From: Schistosoma haematobium
Lineage: Eukaryota > Platyhelminthes > Trematoda > Strigeidida > Schistosomatidae
Length of the DNA stretch: 64,000 nucleotides
Direction: 5' to 3'
Assembly (NCBI RefSeq): GCF_000699445.3
Contig: NC_067196.1
Span: forward strand, 34,120,616-34,184,615
Under the pieces are notes generated by a model. It was not told where the DNA came from. It saw only the letters and a list, made by a program, of their open reading frames with translations, and ran no database searches. The position numbers were made by a program, and so were the translations under genes. Numbering within the stretch: position 1 is the first letter of the stretch; each line of letters begins with the position of its first letter. This document shows, piece by piece, positions 37,100-48,708 of the stretch.

Positions 37100-38345
37100 G
37101 GATTTATCAAGGTGGATTTCAAAGGGTTCGCTGTGCCAACGAGCTACAGATTAATCGCCACAAATACTCGCCCATCCAAATTTTCTCGCAGCTAGATAGG
37201 TGTTTTGCCCTTGTTCATATCGATCTAGAGGACTTGTTGATGCATTATACTAGTTTAATTATTTACTGAAGTTCATGCAAAGATCTACAAGTTTTTCATT
37301 GGCGGTGTCAATAACTAAAATTAAAGCCAAAACAGTGATTAAAGACTTATTCAGACGTTCAGATATCATTATAGCTATGAACGGAGGGGCTCATTTTGAC
37401 TCCACAACGGTCAAATAAGATAAATAGGTCCCAGACACGTTCTTCTTTGAAGTAGCTTACAAACAAAAAATCTCCAATATGCAAGCGAAGAAATCTTGTC
37501 TTCTAGCAACTTCTTCCACAAGTCGCTGGAATATCTAGTCTGCACATTTTAGCAGAAGCAGAATCCTCAAAAATTTAAAATTAGATCGAAAACTTTTATA
37601 ATAGCTATTTTTCGATGACTTTAGGTTCCACCGGCATTTGGCGTTTAGCTGTCAAAAGGTCTTAAAGATAAAAACGTCTGCCCACCGCAAAGTGTCAATG
37701 AAAAACCGTGCAATTAGGGTTTTGGGTGTCTTTTTGTTGAGATTTGATTGTTTAAACATCAATTCTCTACACATATGGGCCAGCTGTAACCTTTCTCGGG
37801 TATCACGTGTAGTGCGGAAGCCCATGGGCTATTCGACTGTCTGGTGATGCATAACCGTATGATTTTTTTTATTTTATTGGATTTGTACGGAGGTACTTGG
37901 CATGGTCTTGTTTGGCAAGACGTGGCTATGTCATTGCAGTCGTTTTGACAACTGATCCTGTTGGTACTGTCATATTGAAGTAGGACGTCAGTGTAAACAT
38001 TATCTGTCGGTTTGACCAAGTGGGTACCGTGAATCTCACTGTTGGTCGCAATACCGTTTACATATGGGCGTGAGTTTCCATGACCAGGTATGCATTCGTG
38101 TCCCTCAGAAAATTGTAGGCACTGAGGAAATCAACCTTAATAGTGGGTCGTTTCGCATGTGCCACTACGAAAACCCTTTACATAGACCGAGATCTGGTAT
38201 GTACGAATGCATAGCGTGCCTACGGATGGTAGTTTTGTTGGCTGTATGGAATAGAATTTTGTTGCTCAAAGTGTTTTGATGGAGTGATTACGTCAGTACA
38301 TCTGTGCTAATTTCCTCCCTGGTATCTATTAAAAATTTCACATAA
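37100..38345 (-). pseudogene. Decayed Gypsy-type pol (protease and reverse transcriptase)
   Basis: On the minus strand, KFLIDTREE at about 38340-38314 corresponds to a retroviral-type protease active site, with the DTG triplet reading DTR. IKVDFLSAYNFL near 38125 fits the later protease block ending ADFL. The RT entry RQSNSPWASALHVIPEKG lies at about 37850-37797, and RT blocks continue in shifting frames to about 37100. All frames are broken. No LTRs can be assigned to it. Confidence 0.65.
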
Positions 38346-38809
38346 GATCGTTCATTACTGCTCAGCTGACAAGTTTATCTGAGTTTCTTCGTCTTTCACT
38401 TTAGTGCCCTGAATCCATAAGTATGTTGACACCAACGTATTTCTACTCTTGGTATGGATATTCGTTAGTGTGGTCTGAAAAACAGCCTTTCTCTGGAAGA
38501 TGATCTAATGTACCTCAGGTAGATATTGGATATAGTTGCTTGTAAAGCAGAGTATTCGTTATATAAATCAATCGGCTGTCGTTTTTGGAACGCAGTCAAC
38601 TTACAGATGTTTGTCATGGCTGACATTTGAAATATTCATATAATAACGATTTCAACGCGTTGTCACTCTGCTCATCATAATAACTTAGTCGGAAAAGGTG
38701 ACTAGATTTCCTGATGCACTCAGGGTCTTAAGTACTTTGGTAAATAAAGAAAAAACGAAGTAAGCGAAGAAATTTCCTTTCAATAGTTTTTCATCATGGC
38801 TCTACACTA

Positions 38810-38846
<37 letters not shown>

Positions 38847-39985
38847 ATTTATAAATATGGAATAGTACTCATCGAGTGGATACGTTACGTAATAATTACA
38901 TATTGACATTTTGTTCATAAATTAACACTGATTAATTAGAAGAAAGAGGACTTATGATATTCAAAGTAATTATTCGAAAATCAAGAATTTGCTGCGTTGC
39001 ATAATATATGAAAAAGAGAAGGAACGGAATATTTCAATGGATGATCAATAGAATAGTAGTTATGTAAGAATCGAGAGATGAATGTCGAGAAAATCACAAA
39101 ATTGAAAGAAATAACAAAAAAACAAAGTGAAAAAGTGCGAAAAATAGTTCTGCTGTAAGCACTCTTATACCGATGGCCAAGGTGGCGAAAGTGGTTGTAC
39201 AAATTTCTTTTGAATGTAAAGGTTAGGTTTGTAAACATGGATTGCGATGGCTAATTTTACACACGCCCTTAAGTACTTTGTATGGCATTCTCTGAAGCCA
39301 CAATTATTTTGATAACTTCTCATTCAACTCGTGTGATATCATCATGTGTTTCACATATCGTAGAAATTGTGCCACTTTCCTGTTAGTAGGGCCTGATGTA
39401 GTTAATAACGTAGCCTTTCTTCGTAGGAGACTGACGTACATTGAATTGCTGCTACTCGATGCTTATTTTACGGTGTTTTTCAGAACTTGGTCAATCAGAC
39501 CCTCAAATTATGCATAAATGTCGATCAGCAGCTCATCTAATGCGTGTCCAGATCTGGTTGACAGGTGGCTAGATTCCTCACGCTGAAAACAAGGCTTTTA
39601 TTTGGGTGGATTAGAACTATGGATCGATCACGTCTGAACTAAAAAATAATACTGGTAGGGGTTGATATTGATAGAGCTGTTTCGGGTGAGTCATGAGAAA
39701 CATTTGCGTAAAAATTATAAGCCTCCTTGTATTCACTTGGTAATCAATATATATGGGTGCTACTTATATCGGCATAAGTAGTTTATAACGCTAGTCAGGA
39801 ATACAGTGTCTGGCAGCAGAAGGTTGAGAAAATCGAGAAGATAAGAACGGGAACAGAAAGAAACTGCTATTAAAATGGAGGAATAATGAAGTCTGAGACA
39901 ATTAATGAACATTTTGCAGATGAAGTATCGGAGCATCGTTTTTATAATTTTATCAAGTGCTAAATGTAGTCGGTTGTCCTCATCT
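38346..39985. other. Non-coding stretch with a (TA)n microsatellite
   Basis: No gene is supported. A pure TA dinucleotide run occupies about 38811-38842. Confidence 0.5.
38811..38842. repeat. (TA)n microsatellite
   Basis: About 16 uninterrupted TA units. Confidence 0.95.
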
Positions 39986-39989
39986 GTGT

Positions 39990-40190
39990 TCTCTTTCACT
40001 ACAATGTAGACGTTGTCGCACTCTATTCCTTGTACCTACTCTTACCAGTATATTCCTCCGATAACGTCGTTTGCGTTGTACGGTTATAAAAACAGCTATA
40101 GTATATGGGTACGAAGAAATTGTAATTCACGTTTAGTACTAACCGCGAGGTGTGACTTCGACGTTGGCATGCTGATCCAACTAGAGTATG
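39990..40190. repeat. Older repeat, left part, interrupted by an LTR element
   Basis: Positions 40013-40190 match the reverse complement of about 50228-50415, including CCTTGTACCTACTCTTACCA, GGTTATAAAAACAGCTATAG and GTGTGACTTCGACGTTGGCA. The repeat appears to continue after the LTR element at 43829, so the element landed inside it. Confidence 0.75.
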
Positions 40191-40606
40191 TGTAGAACTA
40201 TCGTCTACTATGATATTAGTACTGCTCTAATAATAGACCTAATCCTAAAATTGTACATTTGTCATGATATAACTGCCTAATCCATAAGATCTTACGTGGA
40301 AGTCACATCATCGACTACACCAACTCACTGTATCGTATCAATTACCAATACATGATGTAGAACAAGGTTAGGCTAGAGAAAGAACAATATATTTAATATG
40401 AATAGAAGATATAGGGTAACATTCAGATGGACCACGCCTGCATGGCCGAGCCATGCCATACGACCAACTCTAACCCATTCAAATCATTGATCGCGCCTTC
40501 TCCATTGTTAGGTATTTCTCCGCGTTAAATATTGAATATCTATTTTCTGAGTAGTCTCGTGTTCACAGCTTTGTGGACTGTGTGGCTATTGTCCAATGCC
40601 ACTACA
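40191..40606 (+). repeat. 5' LTR of the non-autonomous element
   Basis: 416 bp, TG..CA ends, the partner of 43413-43828. Confidence 0.9.
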
Positions 40607-43412
40607 CTACTCTCCCACCAGAATCAACGTGATGTCGGTTCGATACCAAATTGGATGGGATCGTGGCGCCTCGGAGGTTACCAAGGATAATAAGAATCCT
40701 CCGGATATTGGTAAGCTGAAAGATAAATCAAAAGAAAGCGGCAGCATCTGGTCGGGAAATACATGTAATAATCTTAAAATATCTGTCTTCATGCTTAAAA
40801 CGCTTGAAATGAAAATTTGGGTGAAGATTATTTGAACTATAAAGAATGGAATAACAATAATAATAATAATAAAACGATGCGTGCTAATAGCCGTTGGTTA
40901 ATAACTTAACGTATAGGTAGTAAGTATTTTGTGTTTAGAAGTATTAAAAGCAATTAGTATTGTAGAAATGTTAATATTGGTATTAGTTTTGGTTAAAATT
41001 ATAAAATCAAATAACGTTCATGCTAGTAAGTTGTCCATGAGTTGATTTTCGATTGCATTTGTATTAGTAGGCTAACTGAAAGAACAAAAGTATTACCGTG
41101 GAGAAGAATTCCAACTAGTGTTCCAGTTAGTTTGATACGGTTTATTTAGTTACGGGGAGATTTTCTCAACCTCATTTTTACTTGACCGTGATAGAATTTA
41201 GTAATACTACTAATACACATGAATGGTTATCAAAACAAAATTTAAGTGATAATTATGAGTTTTGGACAGATAGCTAAGAACAAATCGTTAAACCTGAGTG
41301 TATTCGTAAGACATGCTTCAGACTCAATGTTCTGAGTTGCCGTAGTCTATTTATACATATTTATACCTGACGGCTGATGATGCATACAAGTTAGTTGCAA
41401 GTATGCAGTTTATCATAAGGCGGAATACGATTTAATTGAGATATAGTGGTTATAAGTTATTGAAATCAGCTTATGTGTCACATTACTAGGTGATGTGGTG
41501 CTGCAAGATGTATTTGGCTAAATAAGTTTTTACAAGATGATTAATAGTGAGTGATGCTCATGTGATTATCAGGTAGAACATAAGTTGTAACCAAGGGGAG
41601 TACACTCCCAACTCATGTCTATGATAATGGCTTGAACCTTAGTGTTGAGGTAAATTCGACATTGATATTTTCAGTTTGCAGTAGACTTGCTCGACTGCTT
41701 ATACTGATTATTTGCATGCATGATTGTGTCGCTAAACCTCCAATTAGACTGACAAGGTTTTGAGATATTTACTGAATGAGCAACTGATAGAGAAACATAC
41801 TGTAATCATCTGTGATGGATGAAGATACCAAGAAAACAACACCATTTAATGGTAATTATAAGTCAATTTGTTGACCGATTTCGTTAATAGTTTCATTAAT
41901 TTTATCAGTCATATTACGTGATTGTCAAGTTATGACAATGCTTTATGACGATATCCTGAAACTATTAAATTTAACTAGTTATAGTGTTGATTGAGGATTA
42001 GTCAGTGGAAAAATAGGTATTGTTGCTTTAAGTGATTCGAAATCATCAGAAATTTACAAAGTTAAAGAATCCGAGACGCCTAATTTAATTATAAATTTCA
42101 ATTCAGAAATATTCGTTTAGTGTTAATTCTAGTAGGCTACGGAGTTTTGATTTTAAACGTTTGTTTAGCCAACAGCTACTTGGGGATTTACTTATTTTAC
42201 TAGTGCAGTTGATAGTACCTAAATTTTTAATCTTATTATCTAAACTATGTTCGCATTTTAGGCTGCTAATATGATAAACCAATCCATAAACCCAAATACG
42301 ATTAGCAACAACGACTATGATGGGTTTATTGATAAATGTTAAAGGCGATTCAGATGATTTCTAAATTCGAAAGATATGAAGATATAGTAAAACGTATGTA
42401 CGGGCCAGGTTAACATGCAGGTTGTTGACGTATATAAAAATTTAAAAATAATGAACATGACCAGAAAAATAATTTTAAAGTTAAGACTGCCTATGAAACT
42501 TCAGGCAGGAATATGGCGCGTTATAAACATTACATAAGAAGTTACTGCATTTAGCCTAGGGACACTTACAAATATGTGGCAAAAGCAACTGGAAAATATA
42601 TACATGTTAAGTACAAGAAAGAATCATCCAGTAAAATAGTTGAACTCGCCTGGATTATTTTTGAAAATTAGATTATTCAGTGGACGACATATATAACGCC
42701 ATTCGTGAGGAGTAGTAATGATCCAAAAGCATCCAGAATAAAACATACAGTATGGCAATCATTTCCAGGGTGCTTGATGCTGTTGAGGTCTTTGGGACTC
42801 GCTCTGATCAGAACAACTGAATGAATCCAGATAATTGTGTGTGCCATCTAAAATGAACTTATGATTGCAGAAAACTTATAGCTGGAACTCACCGTATTTT
42901 TTATTTTGGAGAAGTGTCATCCTTGTCGTTTGGCAATGGAACTCGAAAATATGAAATTAGGCAGGCAGTGGTCGGAAGAAAAGATATTACAGGACAGTGC
43001 TTAGTTTGAAACAGGTTGAGGTATTAAGTGAAGGAACACTGAGAATTAGATCCAGATAACTATTTAGTCCTTGATTGCATTGCTAGTCAATGTATATTTA
43101 CTCTATTTACAGGTTATATTTGCAAGAGCTTGATGTTTAAACAAGTCTATGTCGCTGAAGCAGGTAAATGCTATTAAAGCCTGTTAACGAACCATCAAAG
43201 CTAATTAGTTGATATAGATGATCAACTTTTATTATCGATTGAGCTAGTAACTTATGTGAACTAATAGATATAACATTACGATAATATATGTGACCATTAA
43301 TCAAAGGACTATTAGAATACTGGGTTTACAAAAATAAAAACCGATTGAGAAGGTTAAGGTGCAAATAAGGATTAACAATAATAGGTTGCGTTTCTTTAGT
43401 TGGGCTCACCAA
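40607..43412 (+). other. Internal region without retroviral-type genes
   Basis: Only a 79-codon frame at its start (to 40835) is open, and it has no recognisable domain. The remainder is AT-rich with stops in every frame. No clear polypurine tract precedes the right LTR. Confidence 0.6.
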
Positions 43413-43828
43413 TGTAGAACTATGGTCTACTATGATATTAGTACTGCTCTAATAATAGACCTAATCCTAAAATTGTACATTTGTCATGATATAACTGCCT
43501 AATCCATAAGATCTTACGTGGAAGTCACATCATCGACTACACCAACTCACTGTATCGTATCAATTACCAATACATGATGTAGAACAAGGTTAGGCTAGAG
43601 AAAGAACAATATATTTAATATGAATAGAAGATATAGGGTAACATTCAGATGGACCACGCCTGCATGGCCGAGCCATGCCATACGACCAACTCTAACCCAT
43701 TCAAATCATTGATCGCGCCTTCTCCATTGTTAGGTATTTCTCCGCGTTAAATATTGAATATCTATTTTCTGAGTAGTCTCGTGTTCACAGCTTTGTGGAC
43801 TGTGTGGCTATTGTCCAATGCCACTACA
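43413..43828 (+). repeat. 3' LTR of the non-autonomous element
   Basis: 416 bp, near-identical to 40191-40606, followed directly by the TATG duplication. Confidence 0.9.
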
Positions 43829-43832
43829 TATG

Positions 43833-44198
43833 CACCCAATCATTCGATACAGATAATCTACGTCAGCGATCTAAAAAAACCTTGGCGACTCTATGTTTGC
43901 TAGTCTGGCCAGTGTTTCAACGATAAAATACTTTCTGGCCCGTTGGCAATCGTATGGTTGCCTATGTTTCGTTCGCTCTTTTCACGCTATAAAAACATTA
44001 TTCCACAACTCTTCGTATCCCGCCTCCTGGTGTTACGCTTTTGGCGTCAGGCGAACGATACTTTTACTAGTATATTGGCAGTGCGCCCTAACTCGGAAAA
44101 CTCACCTTTGACGTCAGGATAAATCTATAGACCTCAAAAATCTTAACCATGTAGTGCAGAGAGCAAGGTTAAAGTTAGTTGTGGATTTTCAGGCCATA
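43833..44198. other. Right flank of the interrupted older repeat
   Basis: Sequence between the two LTR elements. Its first 30-50 bases can be aligned by eye, in reverse, with about 50190-50228, as expected if 40190 and 43829 were once adjacent. The rest is unassigned. Confidence 0.45.
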
Positions 44199-44202
44199 AC
44201 CT

Positions 44203-44591
44203 TGTAGTGACTCACATTTATCACGAGAACACGACTGGTTTAATAAAAACAATTATTATTATAACCAACTTTACCAGTGTTTGTTTTAATGTGCTTTTGT
44301 TTAACTGTGCTAATTATAGCCATTTTGTGCTTCCATTACCTTCCATCATTGTTCCGCGGTTTTTGGTACTGTTCGCACGTACTCCTGTCTTCTGCTTCCA
44401 CTTGTACCATTCCTTGGCACGATCTCGGTATTCGTTCAATACCACGAGATCGCCAACGAAATAAATCTGGTTACGTTCGATCCTCGCCTTCTGATTTGTC
44501 TGGCACGTGTTTCTTGGTAGCGGTGTTCATAGTTAATCTCAACTCGACGCCACGCTACAATTGGTGATCCCAAAGTTTGGGACACGCGACA
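44203..44591 (+). repeat. LTR 1 of the dimeric element
   Basis: 389 bp with TG..CA ends. Its last 32 bases (44559-44590) are repeated in altered form immediately after it (44591-44620). Confidence 0.92.
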
Positions 44592-44723
44592 ATTGGTGAC
44601 CCGTATTTTGGAACACGCCTCTGCTTCTGGTCAAATCTTCCAAAGAAGCCAATTCGGTGAGTCTATGATTTATCTATCCACGTCTGTCGTATATTTTCAT
44701 ATTTAATATATAATATACTCGAC

Positions 44724-45701
44724 ATGACGGATAACGATAAGAATAGTATTAATATAATAGACTCACATGTATGTGTACCGAATCCTTGTTACTTTTTTAT
44801 TCGCGTGACGATGAATTCCACGCTTTATTCGAGAAATTTTCCCTATTATTTATTCTCCTCGCTGACCCGGCTGCTTGGTACGGAATGCATTCGCATACGC
44901 ATTAACGTCTACCTCCCAGTATCAAATGGTTAAGTTGAACGGTTTCATTGCCAACTTAAAAGTGCTCTACGAGCACACGAGAACGACAACTGGTACGAAA
45001 CCTTATCGCTCGTCCTCTTAGGTATTCGAACGAGCTTGAAGGCAGATATACAATGTTCCGCCGCTGAAATGGTATACGGCACGACATTGCGTCTGCCCGG
45101 AGAATTCTTCACACCACGGAGCAGACCTAATTTCGGTAAATCAGACAACGTCCGTCGACTGTCTGCATTTATGTGAACGCTGTCTCCGGTGTCAACTCGA
45201 ATACAACATCGACAGGTCGCTCTCCCTCGAGAGTTATCTACCTGTTCACATGTTTTTGTACGAGTAGATTCGGTACGCAAACCTTGGCAACAACCTTACG
45301 AAGGCCCTTTTCACGTGATCGCTCGTCACGAAAAGACCTTCAAGGTTGATCGATATGGACGCGTCGAGTTCGTCAGCATTGATCGTCTCAAACCAGCACA
45401 CGTCGATGACAGTGCTCTATCTGGTAACCTGAGATTCAATGCTAGACCTATTAAACCTAGCGGGATCCTTAAATCTTCTTCAGGTCCCATGCTAGATACA
45501 TCTGAGACCTCATTCTCACGTCCCGGTCAACAGCACGCGTCATCTGCACCGTCTACGGACGAGACGATAGTCTCACGTCCAGATCAGCAGACCACGCCGC
45601 CTCTGACCTCGGATGAGATTGCAGGCTCACGCGATACGAACGAGACTGCCGTCTCACGTTCTGGTCGCCGAGTACGGTTGCCCGTACGCTTCCGCGAATA
45701 G
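44724..45701 (+). pseudogene. Gag-start/integrase remnant, internal copy 1
   Basis: A frame opening MTDNDKNSINII at 44724 runs into an integrase-core relic from about 44840 (LFSSLTRLLGTECIRI). It continues in other frames with SLVLLGIRTSLKADIQC and AAEMVYGTTLRLPGEFF at about 45010-45115. The frame at 45189-45701 encodes the integrase C-terminus (HVFVRVDSVRKPWQQPYEGP, VSIDRLKPAH) and a Ser/Thr-rich tail ending at 45701. Frameshifts break it, and the upstream pol domains are absent. Confidence 0.85.
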
Positions 45702-46258
45702 TCGCACAGTCAATAACCGATACGGTGTAGGATTATTCCTATACTACACGCATGCTACACTCTTCTCTTTTTGATTTTCTTTTTGTTTCCTGAGCCCACG
45801 CCTTCGAACATCTCCGTTTGGTTCCGTCGACTTCAGTCAACTTTGGCGAAAGCTGGCCTGATCACCCACGCTCTTGTCAACGTAATCAGTCGATATATTG
45901 GTTTCGAATGCTTGGCATACGCTTGGTCTCGAACTTGGTCGTTACGGTCGCTTCTGGTCTTTTGGCTCAACGTGGTTTCGTCCTACGTCTGCAGCGTTTC
46001 TGGTCAGGACCCCTACGAACGCCCTCTTCAGATTCTGGATACAAACCACTCTGGTGTAGCATGCCAACTCAAGCAATAAATACAACACATCGCTCCTGGT
46101 ACCGTTCTCCGAAAACGACCTTCGTTGGCAACTCGACGATCAACGATCGCTTTCCTGTTCGCCAATTCTTCCGTCCTACAATCGCTCGTCAGCCGATCAG
46201 TCCCACGATTCAAACCGCTATTTATCGAAAGTGTAAACCCTTTCTAGCGGGGGGCTCC

Positions 46259-46647
46259 TGTAGTGACTCACATTTATCACGAGAACACGACTGGTTTAAT
46301 AAAAACAATTATTATTATAACCAACTTTACCAGTGTTTGTTTTAATGTGCTTTTGTTTAACTGTGCTAATTATAGCCATTTTGTGCTTCCATTACCTTCC
46401 ATCATTGTTCCGCGGTTTTTGGTACTGTTCGCACGTACTCCTGTCTTCTGCTTCCACTTGTACCATTCCTTGGCACGATCTCGGTATTCGTTCAATACCA
46501 CGAGATCGCCAACGAAATAAATCTGGTTACGTTCGATCCTCGCCTTCTGATTTGTCTGGCACGTGTTTCTTGGTAGCGGTGTTCATAGTTAATCTCAACT
46601 CGACGCCACGCTACAATTGGTGATCCCAAAGTTTGGGACACGCGACA
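46259..46647 (+). repeat. LTR 2 (shared central LTR) of the dimeric element
   Basis: 389 bp, the same as LTR 1 by eye. It acts as 3' LTR of the left unit and 5' LTR of the right unit. Confidence 0.92.
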
Positions 46648-46779
46648 ATTGGTGACCCGTATTTTGGAACACGCCTCTGCTTCTGGTCAAATCTTCCAAA
46701 GAAGCCAATTCGGTGAGTCTATGATTTATCTATCCACGTCTGTCGTATATTTTCATATTTAATATATAATATACTCGAC

Positions 46780-47758
46780 ATGACGGATAACGATAAGAAT
46801 AGTATTAATATAATAGACTCACATGTATGTGTACCGAATCCTTGTTACTTTTTTATTCGCGTGACGATGAATTCCACGCTTTATTCGAGAAATTTTCCCC
46901 TATTATTTATTCTCCTCGCTGACCCGGCTGCTTGGTACGGAATGCATTCGCATACGCATTAACGTCTACCTCCCAGTATCAAATGGTTAAGTTGAACGGT
47001 TTCATTGCCAACTTAAAAGTGCTCTACGAGCACACGAGAACGACAACTGGTACGAAACCTTATCGCTCGTCCTCTTAGGTATTCGAACGAGCTTGAAGGC
47101 AGATATACAATGTTCCGCCGCTGAAATGGTATACGGCACGACATTGCGTCTGCCCGGAGAATTCTTCACACCACGGAGCAGACCTAATTTCGGTAAATCA
47201 GACAACGTCCGTCGACTGTCTGCATTTATGTGAACGCTGTCTCCGGTGTCAACTCGAATACAACATCGACAGGTCGCTCTCCCTCGAGAGTTATCTACCT
47301 GTTCACATGTTTTTGTACGAGTAGATTCGGTACGCAAACCTTGGCAACAACCTTACGAAGGCCCTTTTCACGTGATCGCTCGTCACGAAAAGACCTTCAA
47401 GGTTGATCGATATGGACGCGTCGAGTTCGTCAGCATTGATCGTCTCAAACCAGCACACGTCGATGACAGTGCTCTATCTGGTAACCTGAGATTCAATGCT
47501 AGACCTATTAAACCTAGCGGGATCCTTAAATCTTCTTCAGGTCCCACGCTAGATACATCTGAGACCTCATTCTCACGTCCCGGTCAACAGCACGCGTCAT
47601 CTGCACCGTCTACGGACGAGACGATAGTCTCACGTCCAGATCAGCAGACCACGCCGCCTCTGACCTCGGATGAGATTGCAGGCTCACGCGATACGAACGA
47701 GACTGCCGTCTCACGTTCTGGTCGCCGAGTACGGTTGCCCGTACGCTTCCGCGAATAG
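46780..47758 (+). pseudogene. Gag-start/integrase remnant, internal copy 2
   Basis: Same structure as copy 1, offset by 2,056-2,057 bases. Differences include one extra C near 46900, which closes the first frame earlier, and a single substitution near 47547 (methionine to threonine in the tail). The integrase C-terminal frame 47246-47758 remains open. Confidence 0.85.
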
Positions 47759-48315
47759 TCGCACAGTCAATAACCGATACGGTGTAGGATTATTCCTATA
47801 CTACACGCATGCTACACTCTTCTCTTTTTTGATTTTCTTTTTGTTTCCTGAGCCCACGCCTTCGAACATCTCCGTTTGGTTCCGTCGACTTCAGTCAACT
47901 TTGGCGAAAGCTGGCCTGATCACCCACGCTCTTGTCAACGTAATCAGTCGATATATTGGTTTCGAATGCTTGGCATACGCTTGGTCTCGAACTTGGTCGT
48001 TACGGTCGCTTCTGGTCTTTTGGCTCAACGTGGTTTCGTTCTACGTCTGCAGCGTTTCTGGTCAGGACCCCTACGAACGCCCTCTTCAGATTCTGGATAC
48101 AAACCACTCTGGTGTAGCATGCCAACTCAAGCAATAAATACAACACATCGCTCCTGGTACCGTTCTCCGAAAACGACCTTCGTTGGCAACTCGACGATCA
48201 ACGATCGCTTTCCTGTTCGCCAATTCTTCCGTCCTACAATCGCTCGTCAGCCGATCACTCCCACGATTCAAACCGCTATTTATCGAAAGTGTAAACCCTT
48301 TCTAGCGGGGGCTCC

Positions 48316-48704
48316 TGTAGTGACTCACATTTATCACGAGAACACGACTGGTTTAATAAAAACAATTATTATTATAACCAACTTTACCAGTGTTTGTTTT
48401 AATGTGCTTTTGTTTAACTGTGCTAATTATAGCCATTTTGTGCTTCCATTACCTTCCATCATTGTTCCGCGGTTTTTGGTACTGTTCGCACGTACTCCTG
48501 TCTTCTGCTTCCACTTGTACCATTCCTTGGCACGATCTCGGTATTCGTTCAATACCACGAGATCGCCAACGAAATAAATCTGGTTACGTTCGATCCTCGC
48601 CTTCTGATTTGTCTGGCACGTGTTTCTTGGTAGCGGTGTTCATAGTTAATCTCAACTCGACGCCACGCTACAATTGGTGATCCCAAAGTTTGAGACACGC
48701 GACA
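48316..48704 (+). repeat. LTR 3 of the dimeric element
   Basis: 389 bp. It differs from the others by at least one base near its end (TTTGAGACA for TTTGGGACA) and is followed by the ACCT duplication. Confidence 0.92.
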
Positions 48705-48708
48705 ACCT

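Larger units (their letters stand above)
40187..43832 (+). mobile_element. Non-autonomous LTR retrotransposon, target duplication TATG
   Basis: Two 416-bp LTRs, identical by eye apart from a base near the start, lie at 40191-40606 and 43413-43828. Both begin TGTAGAACTAT and end CCAATGCCACTACA. TATG flanks the whole unit at 40187-40190 and 43829-43832. The 2,806-bp internal region is AT-rich and shows no gag, protease, RT or integrase, so mobility would depend on enzymes from another element. A TATA-like AATATATTTAATATG lies inside each LTR. Family name unknown; 4-bp duplications are usual for Gypsy-type integrases. Confidence 0.88.
44199..48708 (+). mobile_element. Tandem dimeric, internally deleted Gypsy-type LTR element
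   Basis: Three LTRs of exactly 389 bp (44203-44591, 46259-46647, 48316-48704) alternate with two internal regions of 1,667 and 1,668 bp. The whole array is bounded by a single ACCT duplication (44199-44202 and 48705-48708). The LTRs start TGTAGTGACTCACATTTATC and end CGCGACA. A polypurine-like GCGGGG run precedes LTRs 2 and 3. The two internal copies carry the same large deletion: a short gag-like start is joined to the second half of integrase, and protease, RT and RNase H are gone. Copies differ at only a handful of bases, so the array is young. Confidence 0.93.

Noticed and set aside
40596..40835. 79-codon frame at the start of the non-autonomous LTR element interior
   Set aside because: It begins inside the LTR and has no gag-like motif. 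It may be chance.
45771..46345. Open frames (102-233 codons) in the 3' internal/LTR part of the Gypsy dimer
   Set aside because: They cross the LTR boundary, overlap each other in different frames and show no envelope-like or other known domain.
47002..47337. 111-codon minus-strand frames inside the Gypsy copies (also at 44945-45280)
   Set aside because: They are antisense to the recognisable integrase sequence and repeat only because the element is duplicated.
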